Assembly (NCBI GenBank): GCA_963281255.1
Contig: OY725496.1
Coordinates: forward strand, 2,480,001 to 2,544,000
DNA: 64,000 nucleotides
Direction: 5' to 3'
Origin: Aphrocallistes beatrix
Taxonomy: Eukaryota > Porifera > Hexactinellida > Sceptrulophora > Aphrocallistidae
The notes under the pieces were generated by a model. It worked only from the letters and a program-made list of their open reading frames with translations, was not told the DNA's origin and ran no database searches. Both the position numbers and the translations under genes were made by a program. Positions 1 to 10,741 of this stretch are shown piece by piece (position 1 is the stretch's first letter; the number at the start of each line of letters is the position of its first letter).

Positions 1-307
1 ATTGAAACAACCTTTTGATTGTATCAGAATCATCAGAAGGGAGTGAGCTCATGAGTTACTTGCAAAATCTAATAATTTCGAAAAATACATGTGCTAAAAA
101 TTAAATATACTAGGATTCAAATATTAGTCAGTTATAACAAATAATATGAGTTACTTTCTATAAAATTTGAATACAATCTATTCACTAATGATTGAGGTAG
201 GCATAGACCTCTGTATATATATGGCCTGAAATTTAAAACTCAAAAATGGAGCGAGTATGTGGTAGAAGATGGAATATTAAAGTACGATTAACGAACTTTT
301 TATTTAA
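1..307. other. No recognised feature
   Basis: AT-rich sequence with no open frame of note and no terminal motif that I recognise. It ends where the first H copy begins. Confidence 0.4.
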
Positions 308-757
308 TACAAGCGCGCTTCGCGTACTTGCGCTGCAGCCGCGGCGTGCGGGCACTTTGTGTCTGCCAGAGGGGCCCTTTGGGCGCAAGGGCTCACATTG
401 ATAAATTATAAGGGAGATAACAACTCTAAATAAGTCTGTATTACTGTTAAATTCGATATCACTCGAAAAATCACAAAAAATGTCAAATTTTCTTTACGTA
501 ATGATGACGTCATAACAGGTGATGAGTCATCATTTTAGATGATAGTTGCATCATATGTGAGGTATATTAATATACACATTCTATTAAAATTTCAGCCTTC
601 TATCACCTAAAATGACTGAGTTATGGTCGAAAAACTGAAATTTCTAATTATAAAAAAGGTGACAATGACCTCACAATTACATGATGAGTCGACATTTTCG
701 TATGAGATCAGAACTGCCAAAAATCAGCTTTCTCTGCCTGCACACTTCATTATTTTA
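308..757 (+). repeat. Family H copy H1
   Basis: This copy starts at the GC-rich hairpin module (ACAAGCGCGCTTCGCG, then an arm pair GGGCAC/GTGTCT around TTT). It continues through the family's AT-rich body with one TGACGTCA (about 503-512) and TGAGTCA. The second TGACGTCA position reads GACCTCAC. The right end is lost before the family's TA microsatellite. The short frame at 623-817 lies across its end and is not a gene. Confidence 0.8.
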
Positions 758-829
758 CGTGCATTTAATACTAAAATGGGTCTATTAATGAATATTAAAC
801 TCCGAAACGGTAAGTGATACAACTAATTG

Positions 830-1164
830 GGTTTCAAATTTGAAATCTCTTCGCATTCGAATTAGTTATTGTAGGATATTTCTTATCAATTACTGCCACC
901 TTGTGCTACATATGTCCCTTTTTATCACTATACATGATGGTGATGTACTACCACTTGTGCCACATGTTGATAATTTTATTCATTGGGTTGAGCCATTTGT
1001 TAGAAATCTTCAACTATAACTAATTCGAATGTGAAGATTTCAAATCTTAAATCAGACTCTTAACAGCTCTTAGAGTTTGAATACTTTTCACTTCACGAAA
1101 ATATCAATTTAGTACTATTTGTATGGGGAAGAATATAGTGCACAAATACTTTTGTCGGTTAGTG
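830..1164. mobile_element. Mariner-type MITE, partial
   Basis: The right end, ACAAATACTTTTGTCGG followed by TTAGTGTA, resembles the termini of the complete MITE at 45324-45797. The interior (CACCTTGTGC, ATACATGATGGTGATG, GGGTTGAGCC) matches the split copy at 59485-61851. Family knowledge suggests a Tc1/mariner non-autonomous element. It provides the uninterrupted reference for that split copy. Confidence 0.65.
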
Positions 1165-1696
1165 TATACAAGCGCGCTTCGCTTGCTTGCGCTGCGCAGC
1201 TGGCGGACACTTCGTGTCCGCCGGAGGCTCCCTTCGATCGCCTGGGGTGACATTGGTTAATTATAAGGGAGATATAAACTCCAAATATGTCCATCTTAGT
1301 TTTAAAATCGATATCACTCGAAAAATCACCAAATTTGTCAATTATAAAATTTTTGATGCGTAATGATAACGTCATAACAGAGTGATGAGTCATCATTTTT
1401 TGATGATAGTTGCGCCATATGTGAGATGTATAAATATACATAATCTATTAAAATTTCAGCCTTCTATCTCCTATAATGGCTGAGTTATGCCCGAATAACT
1501 GTGTTGCTTAACTTTTAAAAATGTGACAATGACGTCATAATTCCATGATAAGTCGACATTTTGCTCTGATCTCAGAGATACTGGAGCCATAGCCAAAAGA
1601 CTCCCACATGCCAAAAATCAGCCTTCTGCGCCCGGCAGTTTCTTCAATCAATTCGTTACAGATATATATACAATAATCGAGTTTAATAGTAAGGAT
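1165..1696 (+). repeat. Family H copy H2, full 3' end
   Basis: Hairpin module at 1168-1245 with arms GGCGGACAC/GTGTCCGCC around loop TTC. The second hairpin is degraded. The body carries one intact TGACGTCA (about 1530) and a decayed first one. It ends in a short TA repeat and ATAATCGAGTTTAATAGTAAGGAT-type terminus. Confidence 0.85.
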
Positions 1697-2230
1697 ATAT
1701 ATATCTGTAACGAATTGATTGAAGAAACTGCCAGGCACAGAAAGCTGATTTTTGGCATAGGGGAGTCTTTTGGATATGACTCCACTAAGTTCTGACATCA
1801 GACGAAAATGTTGACTTATCATGGAATTATGACGTCATTGTCACCATTTTTATAAATAGAAATTTCAGTTTTTCTGCCATAACTCAGCCATTTTAAGTGA
1901 TGGCTGAAATTTAATAGAATGTGTATATAAATATTCCTCACATCTGATATAATTATCATAAAAAAAGATGACTTATCACTGTTATAACATCATCATTACG
2001 TATTAAAACTTTAAAAATTGACTAATTTGGTGATTTTTCGCAAGATATCGATAATACGTGGTAGGATAGGCGATTTTAGGAATGCTATCTCCCTTATAAT
2101 TAATCAATGCGACCCCAGGCGCCCGAAGCGCAGCTCCAGGGGACACAAAGTGTCCTCCAGCCGCGCAGCGCACGCAAGCGAAGCGCATGTATATATATAT
2201 AAACATTAATGAAATTTTACTAATAAGGAT
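1697..2230 (-). repeat. Family H copy H3, inverted next to H2
   Basis: This is the inverse of H2, abutting it at ATATATATCTGTAACG, so the pair forms a long imperfect palindrome from about 1165 to 2230. The hairpin module lies at 2112-2190, reading toward the right, followed by TATATATATA and AAACATTAATGAAATTTTAC, a decayed form of the family terminus. Confidence 0.85.
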
Positions 2231-2784
2231 GATAGATTTAGGATAGTACCGCCCACGAAAAATCATATGATTTGGTTCACAGCATACGATGAAAGTAGAG
2301 CTATAAGAGATGGTAAGCGTGGGCACGTATCTCCGTCTAGAAATACTAGCACATTCCAAACCATTTTTGACTATCATTTCTTGTTTTTGAGATAGTGTCT
2401 CAAAGTATGTTTTTTCGTTTGTCGCTAGCACTTAATGGTAGAAATCCGACCACTCCAAGAATTTTTTAGGACATACCATGGAACAAATGCTTCCAAAATC
2501 GAAACATAGATAGTCTATCATATTTTCCACCTCATTGGACCAAAAGAAAAGTACATGACAAAAACTCAGGAATATAATCACCAAGTTACAAGATATCGAA
2601 AATAAAGTGCTCCTACGTTCATTGCCTAATGATATGGAACAACTCTTGAATTTTTAAACCTCTATCTCAAACCAATTTTGACTTTAAAATTTTGAAAAGA
2701 TGGCCAATTTTGAAATTTTAAGGTCCCGAGATATAGACATTTTAAGTTAAGATGTTAAGAAGAACAATGTAAATGAGTTATTAA

Positions 2785-3356
2785 AAAAAAAAACCCACAG
2801 ACGGGATGGAAGTGTGCTTTCAAATCTCATAAGTCACCTTTATTATACTTAAATAACCAATTCCAGTCCATGTCGTTAAAAGTTATTTTATGATCGAATT
2901 GATTGATCGTAGCATATAACACACTTTAATTGTTGTTAACAATCAAATTATAGACTCAAAATAGCAGTATTCAATCATTTATATGAAATAGAATCGTGTG
3001 AATGGCATTATAAAAGGCTGATAATTGATTGGTTGTCACATGAACCAATGAATTTAAATCACAAATAGTTCTTTTGATTGTATGCATAAGTCACTACTAT
3101 TTTATTCCAATGTATTCGCATTATAAAATAATCGAATTTGATTGGCCAGCACATTTTGTCACCTATCTCGGCGAGGTGTGAACACCGAGGTGCACATCTC
3201 CATATCACTTTGCACCTCCTGCAAAAATTTCAAGACGATATCTCTTAAACGAATTTCGGACGGCCGGCCGGAACATCCTCATTTTAGTACTGTGCATCCT
3301 ATACTATTAGTATAGTAGCTATGCTACTATACTAATACTATAGGAAGCACACTAAA
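2785..3356. repeat. Family I repeat inserted in A1
   Basis: About 570 bp that breaks A1. The segment 2860-3200 matches the reverse complement of 30840-31170 and related sequence at 43990-44380. It ends in a 47-nt hairpin at 3298-3344. No coding sequence. Confidence 0.65.
3298..3344. repeat. 47-nt hairpin, 22-bp arms
   Basis: Arms CCTATACTATTAGTATAGTAGC-type and its inverse, one mismatch, loop of three bases. It sits at the right border of the family I insertion, and its outer bases recall the family H terminus (TCCT, ACTATTA). Confidence 0.8.
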
Positions 3357-4187
3357 GATGAACAAAATCATTTACATGGATTTATTCGCATTTATACTGA
3401 TGATTTAGGTATATTCGAACTAAATATTTACATAAAATAGCAAAAGTATCCTGAAAATCCACATATTTCCTTGAGGCCCCTAACCCCGAATATTTTGAGA
3501 TAATTGTGAATGTTAATTCATATTCCTAGCACTATGAAGTATAATCCATCAGTTTAGAATGAATTGAGCTACCAAAAAGTATATTAGGAAGTTACAGCGA
3601 AAGTATACTACTTTTAGTTTCCAAGTTAGGATTTTCGAAAAATGCTACGTAATCATATGACAAAAATCTAAAACTTACATTCCATAGGAGGTAGTGCAAC
3701 CATTATCAATGAATCATATATGTACCCTCATAAAAATTATATTAGGAAGTGAGAACTAAGAATTTAGGCTTATATTCAAAGAGATAGAGAAATATCTCTT
3801 TTTGAACCCTGAAAGGGGGTTTTTGACCGAATCAGGGAGGTCAAAGGCCAGATTTTTCAAATTAATTATCAAAAGTTCTCCAAATTTTCTGTACAAATTA
3901 TTGACGACAATTGTATTCATTATTTTGCATAATAGCCTAATTTCGCTACATATTTAAGGATACCGCCCTCGAAAAACCGTGCCTGGCGTAAAAAAAAGCC
4001 AAAAATTTTTATTGCTAGTTTCATTGTAAATTTGATAGGTCTACCATCTAATAGCACTATTTGGACGGTATTTTTTTTATTTTTTGTGAGATAATTCCTA
4101 AAGTTTAGCGTTAATAAAAAGTGAAAAATTAGTCGAGGTTTTTAGCTCATTTACCAATTATTTTTTAAATTATTTGATATTTTTTAA

Positions 4188-4936
4188 CGCTACTGCACTG
4201 ATAGCTAGTATTAGACAGTATGCACAGCGTTGAATCTGTACAAGATAGTGCTTAGCTAGTTTTAGTATCCACAGTTGATGGATACATAGTGTATTCTAAG
4301 TATATCAGCTTACTTGTACATATTTCTAAACTCGTGATTATTTTGAATTTCTATTTTTGGCTCCTATTGAAATTAATACAATCGAATTCCAGCAACTCAA
4401 GAAAACCTACTTTAAATCATTTACTTTCAGTATTCATACTACTTCTAACAAGCATAGTTTATTGCTATATCGTCGATTTTTAGCTCTTATTTGATTTACT
4501 TTAATTTTATTGTTGAATCAATCAAGTGACCGCCGAATTTTCGATTATTTCGGGTTATTTAGAACTTTCGACTCCAACATTGAAATCTTAAAGATGCAAA
4601 TCTTGAATTATGCTTCGATAGATCTCAAATATGGTTGATATTATACTGCTATGTCAATTTTCAATGGTAAAGCATGACTTAATTTCATGTTAGACTCGAT
4701 TGAACAAATACACTTATTGAAAAAATTATTCTGAGATAGTCCAATTTAAAGTTTCATGAAGTGGACATCAACCATATTGAAAAAAAATGATAAATGACCC
4801 ATTTCAGCGAATAAAAATACAAATAAGCCACAAAATGGGATGATATTGATAGCATAGAGTCTATAGAATCCAAAAATGGAATAAAAATAAAAAAGGGGGG
4901 AAAATCTTTCCCGCAAAATGCATCAGTGCAGTAGCG
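4188..4936. mobile_element. Element B: second TTAA-flanked element (749 bp)
   Basis: Perfect 15-bp inverted ends CGCTACTGCACTGAT, flanked by TTAA at 4184-4187 and 4937-4940. It lies inside A2 at a site that is uninterrupted in A4 (35410-35425), which confirms the borders. A subterminal GGGAAAATCTTTCCC palindrome lies near 4900. Its ends differ from family A although the target is the same. No gene; the 64-codon frame at 4289 shows no family resemblance. Confidence 0.85.
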
Positions 4937-5570
4937 TTAATGATATGGACCTTAACATTGTTTTGGCAGCTTTGGAGATTATTTAACACAAAGATTTAAA
5001 AGAATGGGAAAATAAAATCCGAACAAATAGCTCTATAAGGGAGTTCATTTATATAATGCTAGGGAACTCGCAAATTTGATCTCAAATATTTAGCGATCAC
5101 TGGTTCAGAAATAAAATTCTGATAGTTTTAAAAAAAAATTTGTTTGGATCCGACCATTTGTTCTTGAGATATCGCTTATTATAGGTAAAGTTCGGGCATT
5201 ATATCCCTCTAAGGTCCCGGAAGAGGCCGATGTTATATCTTAAAAACTATTGTAGATATATAATATCATAGCATTCTATATACTAAGGCAATGGCACTCT
5301 ATTCAAAATCTGGACCATGGATGGCCATTACCATCGGCTTTCAAAATATAATGTATTGTTATACTGCCTTTCATTACTATTCTAAAGTACTCTAATGTAA
5401 CATTTGATTGATTTTAATGATTTCGGACCACCCAACCCACTTAAAATTAACATATTATTATACACTTTAATGGTAAAATCACAATCAATACACTGCTAAA
5501 TATAAATAAATAATTAAATAAATAAAAGATAAAGTGTGACAATTCATTTAGAACTAGACTAGCTTCTTCA

Positions 5571-5603
5571 TTCTCTCTCTTTCTCTCTTTCTCTCTCTCT
5601 CTA
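5571..5603. repeat. TC-rich microsatellite
   Basis: Run of CT dinucleotides with occasional TTT interruptions inside the P-like element. Confidence 0.9.
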
Positions 5604-5626
5604 AAACAAAAGAACATTAAAAAATA

Positions 5627-5815
5627 CAGTCAGGGCCGCTTATTGTGAACCACCAGGGGGCCAAGAATCTGTTCATAATAGAGATACTTAATATTAATTA
5701 AGCGAACTTGATTCAATACAAATCCTATCTAAAAAAAGGTATTCGGACCAGGAGGTTAGTTCATAATAAACGAATGTTCATATTAAGCGGGTTCATAGTA
5801 AGCGACCCTGACTGT
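5627..5815. mobile_element. Tigger/pogo-like MITE in the P-like element
   Basis: Inverted ends CAGTCAGGGCCGCTTATTGT and CATAGTAAGCGACCCTGACTG, flanked by TA on each side (5625-5626 and 5816-5817). The ends match those at 50166-50335 and 44605. TA duplication and CAG start fit pogo/Tigger-like Tc1/mariner elements. Confidence 0.85.
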
Positions 5816-5891
5816 AGTTATATATTTTTAGCTTAGTGTTATCTCTATTTCATCACTACGAATGTAGACTTCAGAAGAATGACATGACGCT

Positions 5892-6092
5892 CTAAATCGT
5901 TAAATTGGAAGCAACTTCTAGAATTTTAGTATACTCACTCTCTAAAACAATACTATTTTTTATCTTAGCATTAGTGATATTATGAATGGCATTATTCACG
6001 TGTTGAATCGAAGGGGTGGATGAGGAAATTACCTTCTCATTTTTAATAATTTCAAATAATTCGACTTCATTAATGATATTTTCCAATGACAT
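5892..6092 (-). CDS. Unrecognised 66-residue frame in the P-like element
   Basis: Starts MSLENIINEVELFEIIKNEK and ends at TAA. It lies downstream of the THAP exons on the same strand, so it could be a remnant exon of the element's transposase. I recognise no domain. It is acidic and helix-prone by composition. Multiple stops separate it from the THAP exons, so it is probably not translated with them. Confidence 0.25.
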   Translation of the reverse strand: MSLENIINEVELFEIIKNEKVISSSTPSIQHVNNAIHNITNAKIKNSIVLESEYTKILEVASNLTI

Positions 6093-6453
6093 GGTGTCGG
6101 TTAGTGAGTGGCAGGATAGTTAAATTTTGTTTGTTTCCATTATAAAAAGCCTTGTAATATAAATTTTCATTAATAATGATAGAAGGTTCGATTGTAGAAA
6201 TTTCATTATGATATTGTATCTTAAGAAAAAAGATGACCGTTGAATTTGATCAATAAATAACCCACCGACAGGGAGTTCGACTAGATGCAATTTAGAATTA
6301 ATACAATTAAGAGTAGAAATAGTAAACTTAGCTTCTATTTCTTTGAATTCCGCAAGACTTTTCTGATATGCTTCTTATATTCTCCTTTACTCCTTGTCAT
6401 ATAGTGATAGTCTTTGACAACTAACAGTAGCGTCCGTCAGATAACTATGACAG

Positions 6454-6968
6454 TTAGGAAAGATGCTTGGGACTGCCCTTCTTGAGACCCACTTTCTTCC
6501 TTTCCGTCTCAATCATCCTCAATCCATCTGAGAATTGAATGGTCATTTCGATGTCTTCTTCATGGAAATGGCGTATGCAGACCTTGAAATAAAAAACAAA
6601 TTACAATAGACTATTGTGATTAAAGTGTATTATCAAACATACCCTCAATCGTTTGTTCATCTCGTAGTCTTCTCTCCGCCGAGGTATAGCTCGGAACCAT
6701 TTTTCACAAGTTACATTGTCAGCAGGAAAAGAGAAAACAGGTTGGATTCATCTTATCACAATAGTTTGACTTACAACCAGCATACATGCCAACCTGAGTC
6801 ATGATAAAATCGGGACGCAGCGTTGAAAAAAAAGCGGGACATAATGGGGAAATTTCATTTAAAAGCGGGACACTCGATAAAATGAGGTCAAGAGGAGGGT
6901 GAAAAAAGCGGAACGTCCCGCCAAAACGGGACAGTTGGCAAGTATGAACCAGGTACCAGACGAGCCAT
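6454..6968 (-). pseudogene. THAP-domain transposase remnant, broken by a MITE
   Basis: Exon 1 runs from an ATG at 6968 to 6643, exon 2 from 6582 to a stop at 6454, joined by a GT-AG intron (donor GTATGT, acceptor TTTCAAG). Visible THAP features: VPGCKSNY at the N-terminus, FSFPADN, a conserved Trp in EKWFRAIPRRE, and VCIRHF (zinc-binding Cys and His). THAP domains bind DNA through a C2CH zinc module and form the N-terminus of P-element transposases. Three lesions: a 166-bp MITE in exon 1 (6781-6946), a one-base frameshift near 6745, and Arg (CGT) where the first zinc-binding Cys is expected. The product would end soon after the domain (GSPKHLS). Non-functional. Confidence 0.75.
6781..6946. 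mobile_element. MITE with TACTTGCCAAC-type ends, inside the THAP exon
   Basis: Ends CATACATGCCAAC and GTTGGCAAGTATG, flanked by direct AACCAG (6775-6780, 6947-6952). The interior holds GGGAC/GTCCC repeats. Related to 61347-61550. Removing it and one AACCAG restores the THAP reading VPGCKSNY, which supports the borders. Confidence 0.8.
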
Positions 6969-9631
6969 GTTGAAAAGTATGCTGTGAATCGAGTAATAGG
7001 GTAGAATAGAGCAGACGTGATGTGAAGATGAATGTTGAATAGACAAGCGATGTGCAGATAGGTGATTTGAGTGAGTGACAATATTTTGAGAACATTTTGA
7101 AATATCGTAAAAATATTGTTTTTAATTATTATGGGTGACCAAAATGTGGTTAGTCATTTTATTCAGTGACGTTTATTTGACAGAAGTTGACACATATTGG
7201 TAAATTCACAGGCTTATTTCTAAGTAATTACATCAGTTCATCTATTTCCTGAACCCGAGGTTGTAAAAATCAAGATGTTGTCATTGTAAGGTGATGTATT
7301 CTGATATTTTTCACGCATAGATAGATGATGCAAATATCCAGGAAAATGAATTATTTCAGTTTCGGAAAATTATTCCAAAATATCTTCTAAGTAAGTAGAG
7401 AGTATATGAATTTATCATATTTAATCATAAAATCATAAAACTTGATAAATTAATTGTCTAGAAAGTTCGATGGTAATGGCCATCCATGGTCCAGATTTTG
7501 AATAGAGTGCCATTGCCTTAGTATATAGAATGCTATGATAATATATTATATCCTCAAATAAAGGATATATGCGAAAATATATAGTTTCCTCGAACATTCC
7601 TTTGTCAAGAAATAAATAATTATCGACTTATCATTGATTTAATTAGAATACAAATTCTATAGAGAACTTTGAATCTATTACAAAATGGCGAATCTAATCA
7701 TTAAATATGTATCCAAATTTAGCTATTATGCTAAATAATGAATACAATTGTCGTTAATAATGTGTACAGAAAAATTGGAGAACTTTTGATAATTATTTTG
7801 AAAGTTCTGGCCTTGGACCTCGCAGATTCGATCAAAAACCCCCATTTAGGGTCCAAAAGAGATATCTCTCTATCTCTGTAAATATAAGTCCAAATTCTTA
7901 GTTCTCACTTCCAAATATACTTTTTAGGAGTGTACATATATGATTCTTTGATAATAATTGCACTACACCCTATGGAATGTTAAGTTTTAGATTTTTGTCA
8001 TATGATGACGTAGCATTTTTCGAAAATCCTAACTTCGAAACTAAAAGTCGTAGACTTTCGCTCTAACTTCCTAATATACTTTTTGAAAGCTTTTTATCCA
8101 TTCTAAACTGATAGATTATACTTCGGAGTGCCAGGAATATGAATTATTATTTACAATTATCTCAAAATATTCGGAGTTAGGGGCCTCAAGGAAATTTGTG
8201 GATTTTCAGGGTACTTTTGACATTTTTTGTAAATACTTGGTTCTAATATACCTAAATGTGCAGTATGAATGCGAATAAATGTCTGTGAATGCTTTTGTTT
8301 ATTATTAATAACTCATTTTACATTCTTCTTGAACACCTAAACTTAAAATATCTATATCTCGGGACTTTAAAATTTCAAAATTGACCGTCTTTACAGATTT
8401 ATTTCTCAAATTTGGTTTGAGATAGCAGTTTGAAAATTTCAAGAGTTGTTCCATATCATTAGGCGATGAACGTAGGACCACCATCTTTTTGAGATATTCT
8501 AACTCTGTGATTTTTTTCCTGATTTCCCCAAAAAACAGACATTTTTCACCGTTTTTTGGCCCTTTTTTTCGGACACCGATAATATTTACAATTTTTGTCA
8601 TTTTAACTTTTTTCTGGTCCTATAAAGTTGCAAATATTGTAGACTATCTATGATTCGATTTTGGAAGCATTTGATTCCTTGGTATGTCCTAAACAATTCA
8701 TTGAGTGCCCAAATTTCTACCATTAAGATGTGCTAGCGGAAAACAAAAAAAACAGACTTTGAGACACTGTATCTCAAAAACTAGAAATGAGAATCAAAAA
8801 CGGTTTGGAATCTGCAAGTATTTCTTGATGGAGATACCTCCCCACGCTTAAATCTCTTATAGCTCTACTTTCATCGTATGCTGTAAGCCAAATCATGTGT
8901 TTTTTCGAGGGCGGTATCCTTAATGATTAAATTCGTCATTTTCTAATATATTCAAAGTTCTCCATCGAATTTGTATTACAATCAAATCAATGATAAGTCT
9001 GCAAATATTTATTTTTTGACAATGGATTGTTTGAGGAACCTATATATTTTCGCATAATTTTTTTTTCATTTAAGAATATAATAGATTATATATCTTCAAT
9101 AGTTTTTAAGATATGACATCGGCATCTTTCGGGAACATAGAGAGATTTTCTGCCCGAGTTTTACCTATAATAAGCGATATTTCACGAACAAATGGACGGA
9201 TCCGAGCAAAATTTTTTCTGAAACGATCACAATTTTATTTATGATCCAATGATCGCTAAATATCTGATATCAGGTAACAGGCAATTTCCCGAGCGTTATT
9301 TAAATGAACTCCCTTATACTGCTATTTTGTTTGGATTTTATTTTGCCTTCCTTCTAAATCTTTGTGTCATATAATCTCCAAAGGGGCCAAAAGAATGTTG
9401 AGGCCATATCATTAAAAAAAATATCAAGTATATTTAAAATACTAATTGGTGAATGCTTCAAAAACAATTTTTAGTAACGCTAAACTTTAGGGGGTTAACT
9501 CATAAAAATCGAAATAAATACCGTCCAGCTAGTACTATCAGATGGTAGACCGCTCAGTAATACAATGAAATTAACATTAAAAAATTTTGCCGTTTTTTTA
9601 CGCCAGCCAAAGTTATTCCAGGGCGGTATCC

Positions 9632-9683
9632 TTAATCGAGTTTTAATAGTAAGGATATATCCTTACTATTAAAACTCGATTAA
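9632..9683. repeat. Perfect 52-bp palindrome of two H termini
   Basis: Two family H ends (TTAATCGAGTTTTAATAGT...) joined head to head at AAGGATATATCCTT. It is exactly self-complementary over 52 bases and abuts the right end of A1. Confidence 0.9.
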
Positions 9684-10146
9684 TGTGTATATATGTGTGT
9701 GTATATATAGTCGAACCTGCTATAACGGCCACTCTATATGACGGTCACCTGTCAATAGTGGTCACCAATGAACAGTCCCGTCCGAAATTCCATAATATTG
9801 AATCTGTGTTTAAGGGTCACCTGCTCAACGCTGCCAGCGGCCACCCTTTTTTCCCCTTACTGATCCTAAACTGTGTATAACGGCCACCTACCTATAACGG
9901 TCTCTACCTGTCTATTACTGTCATCACCCTTTTCACCTTTTTATGTGTTTATTACAGGATCTGTCACGAAAGATAAACAAATTTCATGTAATCACTTCAA
10001 GTAATGGATTTCTAAAAACTTGATATTTATTGCAGTGTTTCGTGCGTTTTTAACTCACCGTGTGATTTTAACTCACTAGTATTACTGGACTAGGGATATT
10101 CTACTATCGTGTGATTTTAACTCACTCCGTGTGATTCTAACTCACT
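9684..10146 (+). repeat. Tigger-like end followed by a short satellite
   Basis: After a TA-rich remnant of an H end (to about 9705), the sequence CGAACCTGCTATAACGGCCA resembles the left end of a pogo/Tigger element, and AACGGCCACC recurs downstream. From 10035 to 10146 the motif GTGTGATTTTAACTCAC repeats with spacers CTAGTATTACTGGACTAGGG. The same satellite follows another such end at 32332-32620, so end and satellite probably belong to one element. No right end was found. Confidence 0.55.
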
Positions 10147-10433
10147 TTTACTACAGGAACAGAATTTCCAAAACAGACTTTTTCAAAGCAGAATTTTCAC
10201 AACACGTATCAAGTAACAGCATGGTAATTCGCGAAGATGAACAGACGAGTACGGTGCAATCTCAGACTTTCTTACACACAATGTATATCCAAAGTACTTT
10301 CTCGAGTCGAAGAAGACCTGTCACGTCAAAGAAGAACTTACTGGTAAAGGCTTCACAATATCAGTTTGGAGAGGATAAGAAGATATTCAAGGTTGTTTTT
10401 TTATTGATAATTTATTCAGAACAAATTTATTGA
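10131..10433 (+). other. Unrecognised 100-codon open frame
   Basis: Open from an ATG in the satellite to a stop at 10433. The centre is basic (SSRRRPVTSKKNLLVK). No domain recognised; it may be an upstream part of the adjacent integrase gene or chance. The region 10434-10740 shows nothing else. Confidence 0.2.
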
Positions 10434-10741
10434 TTGGAAACGTGTTTGCTGTTTCATAACTTCATTGAATAATTACAAAATTGATAATCAAATGCCGCCC
10501 TCCTCCTTAGCGCTTTATATTAGAGATTAATTAATTTGGGGCTGAAATAAAAAAATTCTTAGATTGAGTAATTGTCTGTGAGACCATGCTACCGTAAGAT
10601 CTTTGTATACTCCATGATTCCATGAGGGTTGTCATCTCTGGTTTCTAGGGGTGCGGTTATCTGATATAGTTTGTATGTATGACAATTGGAAATAATTTTA
10701 ATTAATATTAATTTTGAGTAGCTGATCATCAGTGGAAATAA

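Larger units (their letters stand above)
5267..7537 (-). mobile_element. P-like DNA transposon with 70-bp perfect inverted ends
   Basis: Inserted in A2. The terminal inverted repeats (5267-5336 and 7468-7537) begin CATAGCATTCTATATACTAA and are identical over 70 bases. ATAATAT directly repeats at 5260-5266 and 7538-7544, a 7-bp target duplication consistent with the uninterrupted paralogues. The minus strand carries exons of a THAP domain, the N-terminal DNA-binding domain of P-element transposases. The rest of a transposase is not recognisable, so the copy looks internally deleted. Assignment to the P superfamily rests on THAP, CA-starting ends and the duplication size. Confidence 0.7.
3958..8919 (-). 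mobile_element. Family A copy A2, inserted in A1 and itself carrying two elements
   Basis: Complete family A element, inverted relative to A1. Ends GGATACCGCCCTCGAAAAA and the inverse, flanked by TTAA at 3954-3957 and 8920-8923. The A1 sequence on the two sides joins perfectly across one TTAA when compared with the copy at 47340-47350, so TTAA is the target duplication. A2 is interrupted by element B (4188-4936) and by the P-like element (5267-7537). A frame at 8305-8601 recurs in other copies but shows no sign of coding selection. Confidence 0.9.
2241..9631 (+). mobile_element. Family A copy A1 (TTAA element), split by nested insertions
   Basis: Non-autonomous element with inverted ends: left GGATAGTACCGCCC (decayed), right GGGCGGTATCC followed by TTAA. 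Its own sequence is 2241-2784, 3357-3957 and 8920-9631. It is interrupted by a repeat at 2785-3356 and by the full A2 element at 3958-8919. The order of its parts matches the uninterrupted copies at 46130 and 52898. No gene is seen. The flanking TTAA suggests mobilisation by a TTAA-specific transposase such as piggyBac; that is inference. Confidence 0.85.

Noticed and set aside
623..817. Small genes inside H copies (623-817, 1535-1822, 2003-2431, 19394-19687, 24455-24652, 30174-30425)
   Set aside because: All lie within the repeat body or hairpin module on either strand, begin at arbitrary ATGs and differ between copies by frame.
8305..8601. Frame repeated in family A copies (8305, 36514, 46474) as a conserved gene
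   Set aside because: The differences between copies change amino acids rather than being silent, and A6 has the frame broken, so identity reflects shared ancestry of the repeat.
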